Shown: positions 35,734 to 44,281 of the stretch, piece by piece
Position numbering within the stretch: position 1 is the first letter of the stretch
Layout of the letters: each line of letters begins with the position of its first letter
Source: Ferrimonas kyonanensis DSM 18153
GTDB taxonomy: Bacteria; Pseudomonadota; Gammaproteobacteria; Enterobacterales; Shewanellaceae
Length of the DNA: 64,000 nucleotides
Assembly (NCBI RefSeq): GCF_000425405.1
Contig: NZ_AUDJ01000002.1
Location: 372,001 to 436,000, forward strand
Reading direction: 5' to 3'
Translations under genes and position numbers: made by a program
Notes under the pieces: model-generated
Databases searched by the model: none
What the model saw: only the letters and a program-made list of their open reading frames with translations
What the model was told of the DNA's origin: nothing

Positions 35734-35803
35734 AGTGTGGCACTCGGTCTGATGAATAAGCAGCGGGCGAGTATAGCAAACCCTGCCAGAATCGCAGACA
35801 CAA

Positions 35804-35829
35804 AAACGCCCCGCATGGGCGAGGCGTTT
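35804..35829 (-). terminator. Intrinsic terminator after small gene
   Basis: In the minus direction AAACGCC pairs with GGCGTTT and runs into TTTTT. It follows the 58-residue gene at 35847 and lies upstream of the helicase gene. Confidence 0.65.
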
Positions 35830-35846
35830 ACACCGAGGTACGGTTA

Positions 35847-36023
35847 TCAGGAAACTTTTTGATGCTCGTCATTATGACTCACAAACTGTGCCAGCTCATC
35901 GGCGAACACCAAATGCAACTCTTCTTCGATGTCGCGGAGGCGTTCTCGCAGTTCGGCGATGTTCTGGGCGTCCTTAAACCGACTGTGTAACAGGGTATTG
36001 AGATTAGACTTGCTTGAGTGCAT
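35847..36023 (-). CDS. Small charged helical protein (58 aa)
   Basis: A short gene with a textbook ribosome site: GGAGGTAACTG immediately before ATG 36023. The product begins MHSSKSNLNTLLHSRFKDAQ, continues with an acidic-basic helix (AELRERLRDIEEELHLVFAD) and ends HNDEHQKVS. It is predicted almost wholly helical and soluble. A hairpin terminator lies 18 bp past the stop, so it is a complete transcription unit. I know no family. A regulatory adaptor role would fit its size but is speculation. Confidence 0.72.
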   Translation of the reverse strand: MHSSKSNLNTLLHSRFKDAQNIAELRERLRDIEEELHLVFADELAQFVSHNDEHQKVS

Positions 36024-36332
36024 CAGTTACCTCCTTGACCCACTGAGCTATCAAGTATGGCCGCATTCGGCATAAATTCCAGAAATCTGGACGCTCAGTA
36101 ACTGGTATCGAAACCCGTAGTCAAATTTGTATCAAATTTGCTCGCTAAAGGCCAAGGAATCCATCGGAAAAAGCCTCGGTTTTTGTTGTTTTATTGACAG
36201 GTCGGAGCAGAGCTGCAAGGCCTAGTTGAATTGGGTTTTGGTATACAGTATTGAAATTCAAAGAGTTTAAATCTGAATTAGCCAAAAAAAACGGCTGATG
36301 CGACAGCCGTGGTTTATGAGGCGATAACCGTG
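36024..36332. other. Intergenic region with ygjV terminator
   Basis: No gene was found. It holds the upstream sequence of the small gene at 35847 and, at its right end, the ygjV terminator. Confidence 0.5.
36283..36310 (-). terminator. Intrinsic terminator after ygjV
   Basis: ACGGCTG pairs with CAGCCGT and runs into eight T residues in the minus direction, 23 bp past the ygjV stop. Confidence 0.88.
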
Positions 36333-36875
36333 TTACTCCCGGGGAGGAGCCAGCGTTGGTGACTGCCGCCTGAAAACCGAAAATTGGCTCGGCCGATGAA
36401 AGCGCCACAGGCCGATGAGATTACTGGTGATAAACAGGGTCTCCATGGCGATGGCCATCGGTGAACCGACGACGATGTTGTGCGCCAGCCAGAAGCTGAT
36501 GCCGGCGATCATGCCCAGGCGCAGGCGTTTGTCGTCGCGTTGGAAGGCTGACAGGGTCTGCAGGGCGCTGCCAGTGGCACTAAGCAGGCTGGGTAATCCG
36601 GCCCAGCTCAGCAGGGTCAGGGGTAGGGTCAACAGTAAAAATACCCAACACCAGAATGGGCGGGTGGTGATCAGCGAGACGGCAAAGCGCACGCACGCCA
36701 GCGCCATTAACAACGCGCCAGTCCAATGGCCCAGCAGGGCGAAGTGGATGGCGGTCAGCAACGTGGACAGACACAAACAGCGCAGCACCCAGTGGCGTTG
36801 CCGGAATTGGAATGAACACAGGTCCAGCACAATGGCCACTGCCACCAGGCATTGAGACAGTAGATAGGTCGACAT
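36333..36875 (-). CDS. YgjV family inner-membrane protein
   Basis: A protein of 180 residues with about six membrane helices. The family's pattern is visible: SQCLVAVAIVLDLCSFQFRQ at the start, LSTLLTAIHFALLGHWTGALLM, CVRFAVS and a late SFWLAHNIVVGSPMAIAMET. The proline-arginine-rich tail is polar. The function of YgjV is unknown. It lies 57 bp after the Crp/Fnr-like gene on the same strand, so the two may be co-transcribed. Confidence 0.85.
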   Translation of the reverse strand: MSTYLLSQCLVAVAIVLDLCSFQFRQRHWVLRCLCLSTLLTAIHFALLGHWTGALLMALACVRFAVSLITTRPFWCWVFLLLTLPLTLLSWAGLPSLLSATGSALQTLSAFQRDDKRLRLGMIAGISFWLAHNIVVGSPMAIAMETLFITSNLIGLWRFHRPSQFSVFRRQSPTLAPPRE

Positions 36876-36932
36876 GACAGGCTCAGTGATTCAACAATGG
36901 CCCCAGTGTGGCAATCCTTGCCGTCGTTGCCA

Positions 36933-37511
36933 TTAACCTAAGTTAATGCGTCGCTTGATTCTTGACAGGCTGATGGGGCTGATGCCGATGTAGCGCGCCA
37001 GTTGCGCCTGGCTGAGCACCTGATTCCAGTGGGGCCACAACCGGGTCAGGGCCAGATAACGCTCCTCGGGGCTGTGGAGCAGGAACAGGGCTTCTTTTTG
37101 TTCTTTGTACAGCAGCTGCTGGCGCAACAGCGGCAGTTGCAATACCTGCCAATCGGGTCGATCCAGCAGTGACAAGGGGACCTTTAATAACTTGGCCGCC
37201 GTCAGCGTTTCTATCTGGTACAGCGCCGGGCTGGCGTCGAGCCAGCTGGCGTACAGGAAACACAGCTCACCGGGGAAGTAAAACTCCTTGCAGCGTTCTT
37301 CGCCTTCGCTGGAGTAGTGGCAGGCTCTGAGTACCCCTTGCATCAAAAAGAAACCGAACTGCTGGGTTTCTCCTTGAGCCAGCAGGGTACTGCCGCTCTC
37401 CAGCTCCAGAGGCTGACAGCGGCTCAGCCCGTGTTGCAGCGCCGATGGGCTGAGCCCCAAGGCGGTGGCGAAGCCGCTGAAGTCGGTATGAGGTGATTGG
37501 GTAATGAGCAT
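36933..37511 (-). CDS. Crp/Fnr family transcriptional regulator
   Basis: A protein of 192 residues. The N-terminal part is a cyclic-nucleotide-binding-type jelly roll (LLAQGETQQFGFFLMQGVLR, FYFPGELCFLYASWL) without the arginine-serine set needed for cAMP, so the effector is unclear. It lacks Fnr-type cysteine clusters. The C-terminus has a helix-turn-helix (SQAQLARYIGISPISLSRIK). It may regulate the ygjV gene behind it. Confidence 0.85.
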   Translation of the reverse strand: MLITQSPHTDFSGFATALGLSPSALQHGLSRCQPLELESGSTLLAQGETQQFGFFLMQGVLRACHYSSEGEERCKEFYFPGELCFLYASWLDASPALYQIETLTAAKLLKVPLSLLDRPDWQVLQLPLLRQQLLYKEQKEALFLLHSPEERYLALTRLWPHWNQVLSQAQLARYIGISPISLSRIKRRINLG

Positions 37512-37550
37512 CGTCGATGGCCTGCCGGAGCACGCTCCGGCTGAAAGATC

Positions 37551-39311
37551 TTAGAGCCAGCCGTGAAGCAGGCTGTCGTCCACCACCGTCAACACGCAGC
37601 TGGTGGCCTGTGCCTCAGTCAGGATCAGCGTGCCGGTCATCAGCTCATCGCGTCGGAACCAATGGCAGCGCAACTGGGCGCCGACGCCATAGCGATTCAG
37701 GGTTTTGTCCAGCTTGGTGTCCACCTGCAGGTCATTGACGGCGATCAGTACGTCGCCGGCTGCCAGCCCGGCGCGGTGCGCGGGTCCGTCCTGAACCACA
37801 TTGACCAGTTTGACCCCCAGCGGGGCGCTGGTGTATTTCGCTCCCAGCTCGGTGGTCAGTGCGGGATTGTCGCTGCCGCCTTTATCGTCGTTGCCCGAGG
37901 CGGCACGCTGGCTCAGTTGCACCCCAAATTGCGCCAGTAGTGGTGCCAGCGGCAGGTCGTCGGTACTGCTTAACCAGGCAAACAGGTCACTGGCATCGCG
38001 GCCTATCAGTTCACTGACCAGGTTTTGGTGAGTGTCGTCTTCCGTCCCGATCCCCTGGCTGCCGTAGTCCTGCCACAGGCGCTGCATCAGGTGATCCAGG
38101 CAGTGGCGATGGTCGGTTTCCAGGCGAATGGACAGGTCCAGATACAGAGCAAACAGGGCGCCTTTGGTGTAGTAACTGACAATGGCGTTCTGTGCATTTT
38201 CGTCCTGCTTGTAGAACTTGGTCCAGGCATTAAACGAGCTTTGCTGCAGGGTCTGTTTAAAGCGTCCCTGGCCGCGGGTTACCCGGGTCATTAATTCGCC
38301 GAGCATCACCAGGTAGTCGTTTCGGTCGACACAACCGGCACGGTAGGTGAGCCAGTCATCGTAGTAGGAGGTGATGCCTTCGTAGGCCCACAGCTGAGTG
38401 GTGTAACTTTCCTGTTCCAGGTCGTAGGGAACGAATCGGGCAGGCTTGATCCGCTTGACGTTCCAGTTGTGAAAATACTCATGGGAGCACAGGGACAGGA
38501 AGGTGCGATACCCTTCGGTCATGCCGGTCTCGGTGATGGCGGGCAGATCTGAGCGGCCACACACCAAGGCGGTGGAGGCGCGGTGCTCCAGGCCCCCAAA
38601 GCCGGCGCCGACCACCATGGTCATAAACAGGTAATAGTCGTAGGGAGCGGTGCCGCCAAACAGGGCAATTTCTGCCTCGCAGATCTTTTTCAGGTCGGCA
38701 CAGATGCGATCGGTGTCGGCCCAGTGGCGCCCGGTCAGCACCAGGTCATGTTGTACACCGCAGGCGTCGAAACTTGCCAGGGTGAACTCGCCCATCTCCA
38801 CCGGATGGTCGATGAGTTCATCGTAGTTGTCTGCAACGTAGGCACCGAAGGCGTAACGCTGATTGTCGGGAGCGGGAGTCATGGCGGTGGCCACTCGCCA
38901 GTGGCGGTAGTGGTCGCCTGGAGGGGGCAGCAACTGCATCTTCACCGGTTCCGCTTCTCGCCCTTCCACTTTCAGGAAGACACTGGTGCCGTTAAAAAAG
39001 CCATGGGTTTGATCCAGGTGAGCACTGCGCACTGACATGTCCCAGGCGTACACCTGGTACCGCAGAATCAGCTTGTGGCAATCCTGCTGTACTTCCCAGC
39101 GTTGCTTATCCAGCTGTTTTAGCTCGATGCTCTGGTGGTCATCGTAGGCGCTGACAGCAATCAGGTTACGGCAAAAGTCGCGCACCATGTAGCTGCCTGG
39201 AATCCAGCTGGGCAGCGACAGCCGTTGCCCTTTGTGGGATTGGCCGATGAGAAGCTCTACTTCAAAAAGGTGGGCCAGGGGATCGATGGGGCAGATGCGG
39301 TACTGGATCAT
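37551..39311 (-). CDS. M61 family metallopeptidase with PDZ domain
   Basis: A cytoplasmic aminopeptidase of 586 residues, of the glycyl aminopeptidase family. An N-terminal beta domain (about 1-170) opens with YRICPIDPLAHLFEVELLI and contains LPSWIPGSYMVRDF. The catalytic site is HEYFHNWNVKRIKP (HEXXH at about 275), with the downstream Glu in WAYEGITSYYDDW. A PDZ domain lies at about 480-560 (GPAHRAGLAAGDVLIAVNDL). AAGGAAG precedes the ATG. Single gene. Confidence 0.95.
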   Translation of the reverse strand: MIQYRICPIDPLAHLFEVELLIGQSHKGQRLSLPSWIPGSYMVRDFCRNLIAVSAYDDHQSIELKQLDKQRWEVQQDCHKLILRYQVYAWDMSVRSAHLDQTHGFFNGTSVFLKVEGREAEPVKMQLLPPPGDHYRHWRVATAMTPAPDNQRYAFGAYVADNYDELIDHPVEMGEFTLASFDACGVQHDLVLTGRHWADTDRICADLKKICEAEIALFGGTAPYDYYLFMTMVVGAGFGGLEHRASTALVCGRSDLPAITETGMTEGYRTFLSLCSHEYFHNWNVKRIKPARFVPYDLEQESYTTQLWAYEGITSYYDDWLTYRAGCVDRNDYLVMLGELMTRVTRGQGRFKQTLQQSSFNAWTKFYKQDENAQNAIVSYYTKGALFALYLDLSIRLETDHRHCLDHLMQRLWQDYGSQGIGTEDDTHQNLVSELIGRDASDLFAWLSSTDDLPLAPLLAQFGVQLSQRAASGNDDKGGSDNPALTTELGAKYTSAPLGVKLVNVVQDGPAHRAGLAAGDVLIAVNDLQVDTKLDKTLNRYGVGAQLRCHWFRRDELMTGTLILTEAQATSCVLTVVDDSLLHGWL

Positions 39312-39450
39312 GGTGTACTGACTTCCTTACAGTGCATAAAAAACGAAAATGGGACGATTCCGCGATTTTTGATCATCATCGGAGTATTACTGACCCATTC
39401 TCAATAGTATCTGGGTAATTTCCCGAGTTTGACAAGGGCAGGATCCGGCT

Positions 39451-39606
39451 TTGTTTGATTTATTAGACGCTTTAGGTCCTCTGGCGGCGCCGTTTCTGGC
39501 CATTATCGCCATCTATTTGGTTGGGGTTATGATGGCCTTAGGCTATGAGCGGGCGTCCGGGGCCGTGCGTCGGCGACAGGCGCAATTGAAACGTCGGTTT
39601 CCCTAA
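39451..39606 (+). CDS. Small single-pass membrane protein (51 aa)
   Basis: A short frame starting with TTG at 39451, with AGGA 7 bp upstream. The product begins MFDLLDALGPLAAPFLAI, has one membrane helix (about 11-30, PFLAIIAIYLVGVMMALGY) and a strongly basic tail (RRRQAQLKRRF). The positive tail predicts a cytoplasmic C-terminus. Codon use is like the neighbours, which supports coding. It lies 60 bp upstream of hinT on the same strand. No family recognised. Confidence 0.6.
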   Translation: MFDLLDALGPLAAPFLAIIAIYLVGVMMALGYERASGAVRRRQAQLKRRFP

Positions 39607-39666
39607 CTCAGTATTGGCAAGTATACTGACACACTTAGACAAATCTGAACAACTTGGGGGCCGGTA

Positions 39667-40017
39667 ATGGCTGAGGAAACCATCTTTTCCAAAATTATCC
39701 GTCGCGAGATCCCTGCGGATATTCTGTATCAGGACGATCTGGTGACCGCGTTTCGAGACATTCATCCACGCACACCGACTCACGTCCTGATCATTCCCAA
39801 TACCCTGATTCCCACGCTCAACGATGTCAAGGCGGCCGATGAAGCGGCATTGGGCCGAATGATGACCGTTGCGGCGAAATTGGCGAAAGAGGCCGGCATC
39901 GATGAGGACGGTTATCGGGTGATCCTGAATTGCAACCAGCATGGCGGCCAGGAGGTGTTTCACATCCATATGCACCTGGTGGGCGGTCAACCCCTGGGGC
40001 CGATGTTGTCACTGTAA
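39667..40017 (+). CDS. hinT: HIT family purine nucleoside phosphoramidase
   Basis: A protein of 116 residues, the usual HinT length. It hydrolyses aminoacyl-adenylates and nucleoside phosphoramidates. The catalytic histidine triad reads [10 protein letters not shown], and the N-terminal [20 protein letters not shown] and [12 protein letters not shown] segments are typical. It has the C-terminal LGPMLSL of bacterial HinT. A strong terminator follows. Confidence 0.95.
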   Translation: MAEETIFSKIIRREIPADILYQDDLVTAFRDIHPRTPTHVLIIPNTLIPTLNDVKAADEAALGRMMTVAAKLAKEAGIDEDGYRVILNCNQHGGQEVFHIHMHLVGGQPLGPMLSL

Positions 40018-40045
40018 CCGGTGTTTTCCCAATCGATGTTGATTT

Positions 40046-40075
40046 AAGAAGGAGCCCAGGCTCCTTCTTTTTTTT
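40046..40075 (+). terminator. Intrinsic terminator after hinT
   Basis: AAGAAGGAGC pairs with GCTCCTTCTT around a 4-base loop, followed by a run of T residues. Confidence 0.9.
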
Positions 40076-40116
40076 GGGGGTAAAGGCGAGTGACTATGGC
40101 CGAGTGGCGACGGCCA

Positions 40117-40701
40117 TTAGCCGTCGTTTTCAACAAAGTCTTCGGTAAAATCCGTTTGCCAGTACTTAAAGCCTTGCACCGTGGCCTGAGCGGCGGCCCC
40201 CATCAAATTGACCTGGTAGGTGATGATGCCATCCACGTCGACCGATTGATTGGCCGAAGCCTGGCTGTTGGTGTCGTCCACATTGGCACTGGCCTCTGCT
40301 CGGGCCTGGCCGTCAAAGCCGCCCTCCTTGAATCGATTCAGGGCATCCTGGTTGAGGAAAATCTGCACGTAAGCCACTTTTTTCCAGCCAATGCCTGCAC
40401 CCGCGCCAGCGGATGCGAAACGCCAATAAGAGAGGCCCCCGCCTTCATTGAGCTCACAGATGCCACCACCGCTGGAGAGAGCAAACAGGTAGCTGTCGCT
40501 GCCGGTACAGACCAGATGAGCGATGCCGCGATTCAGGTCGTCGCGTGCTTCGGGGTGCTGAGTGAAGATCTCCGACAGGGCGGATTGGGTCTCTTTGTGG
40601 GCGTTGGCCTTTTTAGCCTGGGGCGTATCCCCGGTGGCACAGCCCCACAGCAGCGTTGAGCTAAGGGTCAAGGCCAGTAACCTGGGTGAACTAAAGTGCA
40701 T
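40117..40701 (-). CDS. SYLF (YSC84)-like lipoprotein
   Basis: A protein of 194 residues with a lipobox (STLLWGCATG, cysteine 21). The rest resembles the SYLF lipid-binding domain of envelope proteins: helical start (SALSEIFTQHPEARDDL), a central SYWRFASAGAGAGIGWKK glycine-rich strand and a C-terminal NLMGAAAQATVQGFKYW. In bacteria these proteins are envelope-associated; roles vary. Monocistronic. Confidence 0.7.
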   Translation of the reverse strand: MHFSSPRLLALTLSSTLLWGCATGDTPQAKKANAHKETQSALSEIFTQHPEARDDLNRGIAHLVCTGSDSYLFALSSGGGICELNEGGGLSYWRFASAGAGAGIGWKKVAYVQIFLNQDALNRFKEGGFDGQARAEASANVDDTNSQASANQSVDVDGIITYQVNLMGAAAQATVQGFKYWQTDFTEDFVENDG

Positions 40702-40918
40702 GTTTGCCTCCTGATGAGTGACGATTGCTCAAGGCGTGAACAAAATGGGTCAGCAAGGCTAGTGCACATTAGCTAAACAGACACTTAACCAAAATCCATC
40801 TTTCGAGGTGAATGCCAGCCCGTTGACGCATACCGGGCGTGACTTCGCTGACTGTGCAGGGAGGTCATTTCGCCCTAACAGGGTATAGCTGGCGTTGGCG
40901 GATTTGTCGAAAAATCAG

Positions 40919-41824
40919 TTAATCCAGTTCGTTAAGTTGGTAGCCGCGCTTGGGGAAGTGCACATGCAAGGTGCCGTATTTGCCGCTGTTTCGTTTGACG
41001 ATCCAGCGGTGGCGGCTGCTGCCTACCAGTATGCCGCGAACGGCATCTTTGGCGTAATCGCTGGGGGCCAGGCTGACGGCTTTGCCAATCAGCGGGTCGA
41101 CGGTGTGAGATTGGGGAATCAGTCGTGGCTGTGACGCCGATGCCATGGCTAAGGCGTCTTTGCCGCCAATGGTGGCGGCGTGTCCGTGACCAAACTTCTG
41201 CATGCGCTGATACCAGTTGCCCAGGCGTTGCAGCCGCGATGGCAGGGGCATTCCGCCCACTTCCACCACAAACCACAGGGCGTGATAGAGGGCGAAATCG
41301 GCATGTTGCACGGTGTTGCCAAAGAAAAATGGATACAGCAGTTGCTGGTCTAGCTCTCTCAGATGGCCGCGAAATTGACGGGCCGACGGTTTGTTGCCAT
41401 CGGCAGTGGTTTCCCGGGCGATGCCGAGCCTGTCCCAGAGAAATCGAATCGTCTGTAGGGGCGAGAGGTGGGTTAGCAGCACTTTCATCATTCGCTTGGG
41501 GGGCAGTGACCCAATGGCGGCAAAGAACACCTCTTTCTCCACATGGTCGATAAACCGCCATTGGCTATCGGTGATCTCCTTGGTGCTCAGTTCCGGCTTT
41601 CCTGCCAATTCGGCGATCTCTTCGGCGATCAACCGCGAATCACAGAAGATGTCGGCTCCGATCTGAGCCACAGGGATTCGTCGGTAGCCACCGGCCAGTG
41701 CATCAACCACCGGGCGTGGGGGCATGGGAGAAGTCAGCACCGATTGCCACTTGATGCCGGAATAGCCGAGCATCAGGCGGCATTTTTCCGCGAACGGGGA
41801 GAGAGAATAGTGGTGCAGAATCAT
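40919..41824 (-). CDS. Glutathione S-transferase family protein
   Basis: A protein of 301 residues. The N-terminal thioredoxin-like domain opens with HHYSLSPFAEKCRLMLGYSG and has the cis-Pro segment YRRIPVAQIGADIFCDSRLI. The helical C-terminal domain spans about 90-220. A further 80 residues extend past the usual end (SAVSLAPSDYAKDAVRG-type region), longer than typical GSTs. It is near the MAPEG gene, another glutathione-linked family, but 125 bp separates it from the P460-like gene, so co-transcription is uncertain. Confidence 0.85.
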   Translation of the reverse strand: MILHHYSLSPFAEKCRLMLGYSGIKWQSVLTSPMPPRPVVDALAGGYRRIPVAQIGADIFCDSRLIAEEIAELAGKPELSTKEITDSQWRFIDHVEKEVFFAAIGSLPPKRMMKVLLTHLSPLQTIRFLWDRLGIARETTADGNKPSARQFRGHLRELDQQLLYPFFFGNTVQHADFALYHALWFVVEVGGMPLPSRLQRLGNWYQRMQKFGHGHAATIGGKDALAMASASQPRLIPQSHTVDPLIGKAVSLAPSDYAKDAVRGILVGSSRHRWIVKRNSGKYGTLHVHFPKRGYQLNELD

Positions 41825-41949
41825 GAGCGTTGGCCTGGGTCTGTGTCACCGACGGGGCGACGGAGTTTAAATTTTACCCTGATAAAGCGACTGTATTGTT
41901 TCTAAAATGAAAAATAAAGCGCCTTTAATGTTAAAGGTGCTGTGGTCGA

Positions 41950-42522
41950 TTATTGAACCGGGGTCAGTATCTTTGACAGCTGTTGCAGCAGTGCCTGTTC
42001 GTCGGCGCTGGGCTGGTAGCGCCCGCCACATCGTGGATCGGTGTTTTGCAACAGCGTGGTCATCTGCGGGGTCAGAGGAATCGGATCACAACCGTGGCTC
42101 TGTTCACAGATCAGGTCGTATTCCGGTCGTGCTTTTTGGTGACACTCCAGGCAGTTACCACCAAACCGGTTCACCACCTCCTCGACGCCCCGGTTGCGGA
42201 TGACGGTGCCGTCGGCAGAGACGTCCAGCTCAAAAAACTCCCAGTCATTGGTGGCCGGGTTGCTGCCGACGGGTTGTTTCACCATCACCTCCAGCGGCAC
42301 CAGTTGCACCACCGAGCCGGGCGGGTAGCGGCCCGATTCCTGTTCGGCTATCGCCACGGTTTGTGCCAGCTGGTGCGGATCGAGGTTGTCCACATAGAAG
42401 CCCCGTACCGGGGTCATGTCCAGCATGCATTTGAAATCCTCGGCCTTGACCTCAAACTTGTCACCGGCCTGGGTGAAGGGGCTGCAGGCAACCAGTGCCA
42501 GCAGCATCAGCGCAGTTCGCAT
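41950..42522 (-). CDS. P460-like periplasmic c-type haem protein
   Basis: A protein of 190 residues with a signal peptide (about 1-19) and one haem c motif, CLECH, at about 127-131. The region before it (YPPGSVVQLVPLEVMVKQ, WEFFELDVSADGTVIRNRG) has the cytochrome P460 fold pattern. Further cysteines (ICEQSHGCDP, DPRCGG) follow. Such proteins are periplasmic electron carriers or oxidoreductases; the partner is unknown. AAGGAG precedes the ATG. It lies 9 bp after the MAPEG gene, so they share a transcript. Confidence 0.7.
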   Translation of the reverse strand: MRTALMLLALVACSPFTQAGDKFEVKAEDFKCMLDMTPVRGFYVDNLDPHQLAQTVAIAEQESGRYPPGSVVQLVPLEVMVKQPVGSNPATNDWEFFELDVSADGTVIRNRGVEEVVNRFGGNCLECHQKARPEYDLICEQSHGCDPIPLTPQMTTLLQNTDPRCGGRYQPSADEQALLQQLSKILTPVQ

Positions 42523-42531
42523 TTTAACTCC

Positions 42532-42951
42532 TTATTTCAGCAGTTGCAGGGCAACCATTACCAGCAGCACCAGGTTGGTGATAAAACCGATGATGAAAAA
42601 ATAGCTTCTTGGACTGGGGTTTTTCTCGGTGGCGATGGCGTAGTACAACACCATGTGCGCCAGTCGTGCCAGGGCATACACCCACACCACAATGGCCAGG
42701 GTTACCGCATTCAGTCCCATGAACATCGCCAGCAACACGGTGGCGGCCATCATCGGCACGTTTTCCAGCGAGTTTTGATAGGTGCGATGGCTGCGAAAAA
42801 CAAAGGACTCATGCCCGAGAGATTCATCCATTACGCCGGGAACGCACCGGCTCTGGCGCCGGTGAGCGACAATGGCGATGGTGGTTTGGGCGAACATGGT
42901 GGCTAACATCAACAGCAAACCGGCCTGGGTATAAAGGTAGTGATCAAACAT
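42532..42951 (-). CDS. MAPEG family membrane protein
   Basis: A protein of 139 residues with four membrane helices. MAPEG members include glutathione-dependent transferases. The conserved second-helix region reads ESFVFRSHRTYQNSLENVP, with the expected RxxxxNxxE pattern. The ATG at 42951 has GGAG 7 bp upstream; the longer frame overlaps the operator. It is first of a two-gene unit with the P460-like gene, divergent from marR-type regulator, which probably represses it. Confidence 0.9.
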   Translation of the reverse strand: MFDHYLYTQAGLLLMLATMFAQTTIAIVAHRRQSRCVPGVMDESLGHESFVFRSHRTYQNSLENVPMMAATVLLAMFMGLNAVTLAIVVWVYALARLAHMVLYYAIATEKNPSPRSYFFIIGFITNLVLLVMVALQLLK

Positions 42952-42985
42952 GACATGACTCCGCACTTTGGTTTTTCGTAATTTG

Positions 42986-43040
42986 ATTGTGCGCAATATT
43001 AATTGAGACTTGTCGTGATGACAAGTATATTGTGCACAAT
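42986..43040. promoter_or_regulatory. Divergent promoters with three palindromic operators
   Basis: Two overlapping promoters: plus strand TTGAGA (43003-43008), 17 bp, TATATT (43026-43031); minus strand TTGTCA (43024-43019), 17 bp, TAATAT (43001-42996). ACTTGTC-N5-GACAAGT (43008-43026) lies across both spacers. ATTGTGCGCAAT (42986-42997) and ATTGTGCACAAT (43029-43040) cover the two start regions. The layout suits a MarR dimer controlling both itself and the MAPEG operon. Confidence 0.78.
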
Positions 43041-43061
43041 GTTTTATGCTTCGGAGTGCTT

Positions 43062-43508
43062 ATGGCCACTGGTAACGATGATCTGCCACAGCTTAATTTT
43101 GACAATCAGGTTTGCTACCCGCTCTACAGCGCCGCCAATGCGGTGGTACGGGCCTATCGTCCGGCGTTGGCGGAGCTGGACATCACCTACCTGCAATACA
43201 TGGTGTTGATGCTGCTTTGGGAGCAACGATCGTTAAACGTGAAGTCCCTGGGACAACGGATGCACCTGGACTCTGGTACGCTGACGCCGCTGTTGAAGCG
43301 ATTGGAAGCAAAAGGGCTGGTGGTGCGACGTCGCAGCGAGCAGGACGAACGGGTTCGTATCATCTCCATAACCGAGGCCGGGATGGCGCTCAAGCAACGG
43401 GCGGCCGCCATTCCACAGCAGGTGGGCTGTAAGGTCGAGTTGTCACCGCAGCAGGCTCAGCAGCTCAAATCCTTGTGCCAGCAAGTGTTAAGCAATCTGG
43501 CGGAATAG
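43062..43508 (+). CDS. MarR family transcriptional regulator (OhrR-like)
   Basis: A winged-helix regulator of 148 residues. The opening NFDNQVCYPLYSAANAVVRAY is typical of the OhrR/SarZ branch, in which an N-terminal cysteine (here in QVCYPLY) senses oxidants. The DNA-binding part reads SLGQRMHLDSGTLTPLLKRL and the wing VRRRSEQDERVRIISIT. The ATG at 43062 has GGAG 5 bp upstream. It is divergent from the MAPEG-P460 operon. Sensing of peroxide or electrophile is inferred from the branch. Confidence 0.9.
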   Translation: MATGNDDLPQLNFDNQVCYPLYSAANAVVRAYRPALAELDITYLQYMVLMLLWEQRSLNVKSLGQRMHLDSGTLTPLLKRLEAKGLVVRRRSEQDERVRIISITEAGMALKQRAAAIPQQVGCKVELSPQQAQQLKSLCQQVLSNLAE

Positions 43509-43777
43509 CGCCAAAGCGTAGCGTTAGCTTGCCAGCCGGGGCCGAGCCGGCATCGGCTTTGTGCACTGGTGACGTGGCCTGACTCAGGCAGTAATGATAT
43601 TCTTTGACGTCCAATCCGGCCTCCTTGGTCGGGAGTAACACGCAACAGGTATTTTGCTTTGACGGTGCCACAGGCACCTGAAGTATCAGGCAAACGATAA
43701 GGAATTGTTGGCACTATGTATGCTGAATCTGCCCATCAGGATGGTCTCCACCTTGTACAACAACGAGGAGCCGCGTG

Positions 43778-44281
43778 ATGCAACCGGTGAACCCCGAATT
43801 TTTCCCCTTGACCGATTTAGCCGGTCGCTTTGTCGATGAGCTGGCCCAGTGTCGAAAGCTCAACATCGAGGCGCTGGAGGCCAGTGAACACCATGTGTTA
43901 CTGAAACTGCCTTACCACGAATCTCTGGTGGGGTACCCGGAAACCCAGGTGCTCCATGGCGGGGTGATTACCACCTTGATGGATACGGCCTCCGGGGCGG
44001 CGGTGATCTGCTCCATCTTTGCCAAGGAAAAGCAGCTTGAGCTGTGTCCGACCCTGGACTTGAGAGTGGACTACATGAAAGCGGCCAAGCCCGGTGAGCC
44101 GGTGTTTGCCATGGTGGAGTGTTTTAAGCTGACGTCGTCGGTAGCCTTTACTCGGGGCATGGCCTACCAGGACTCCATCGATGATCCCATTGCCCAGGTG
44201 GTGTGCTCCTTTATGCGCATCGGTCCGGAGCTGGTCACGGAGTCGTTTCGTACTGCACTGATGGGTGAGGGGCAAGGCTAA
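43778..44281 (+). CDS. PaaI-type hotdog-fold thioesterase
   Basis: A protein of 167 residues. The PaaI signature is visible: VLHGGVITTLMDTASGAAV, with the helix-start Asp, then LDLRVDYMKAAKPGEPVFAM. Such enzymes hydrolyse acyl-CoA esters. The ATG at 43778 is 7 bp past GAGGAG. Its stop overlaps the start of a second thioesterase gene (TAATG). Tandem hotdog genes are frequent in marine gammaproteobacteria and may form a heteromer. Substrate unknown. Confidence 0.9.
   Translation: MQPVNPEFFPLTDLAGRFVDELAQCRKLNIEALEASEHHVLLKLPYHESLVGYPETQVLHGGVITTLMDTASGAAVICSIFAKEKQLELCPTLDLRVDYMKAAKPGEPVFAMVECFKLTSSVAFTRGMAYQDSIDDPIAQVVCSFMRIGPELVTESFRTALMGEGQG

Noticed and set aside
43620-43700. Glycine-riboswitch-like tract (CTGAAG, TCAGGCAAACG)
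   Set aside because: The GGAGAG part and the usual spacing are missing, and the downstream genes have no glycine link.
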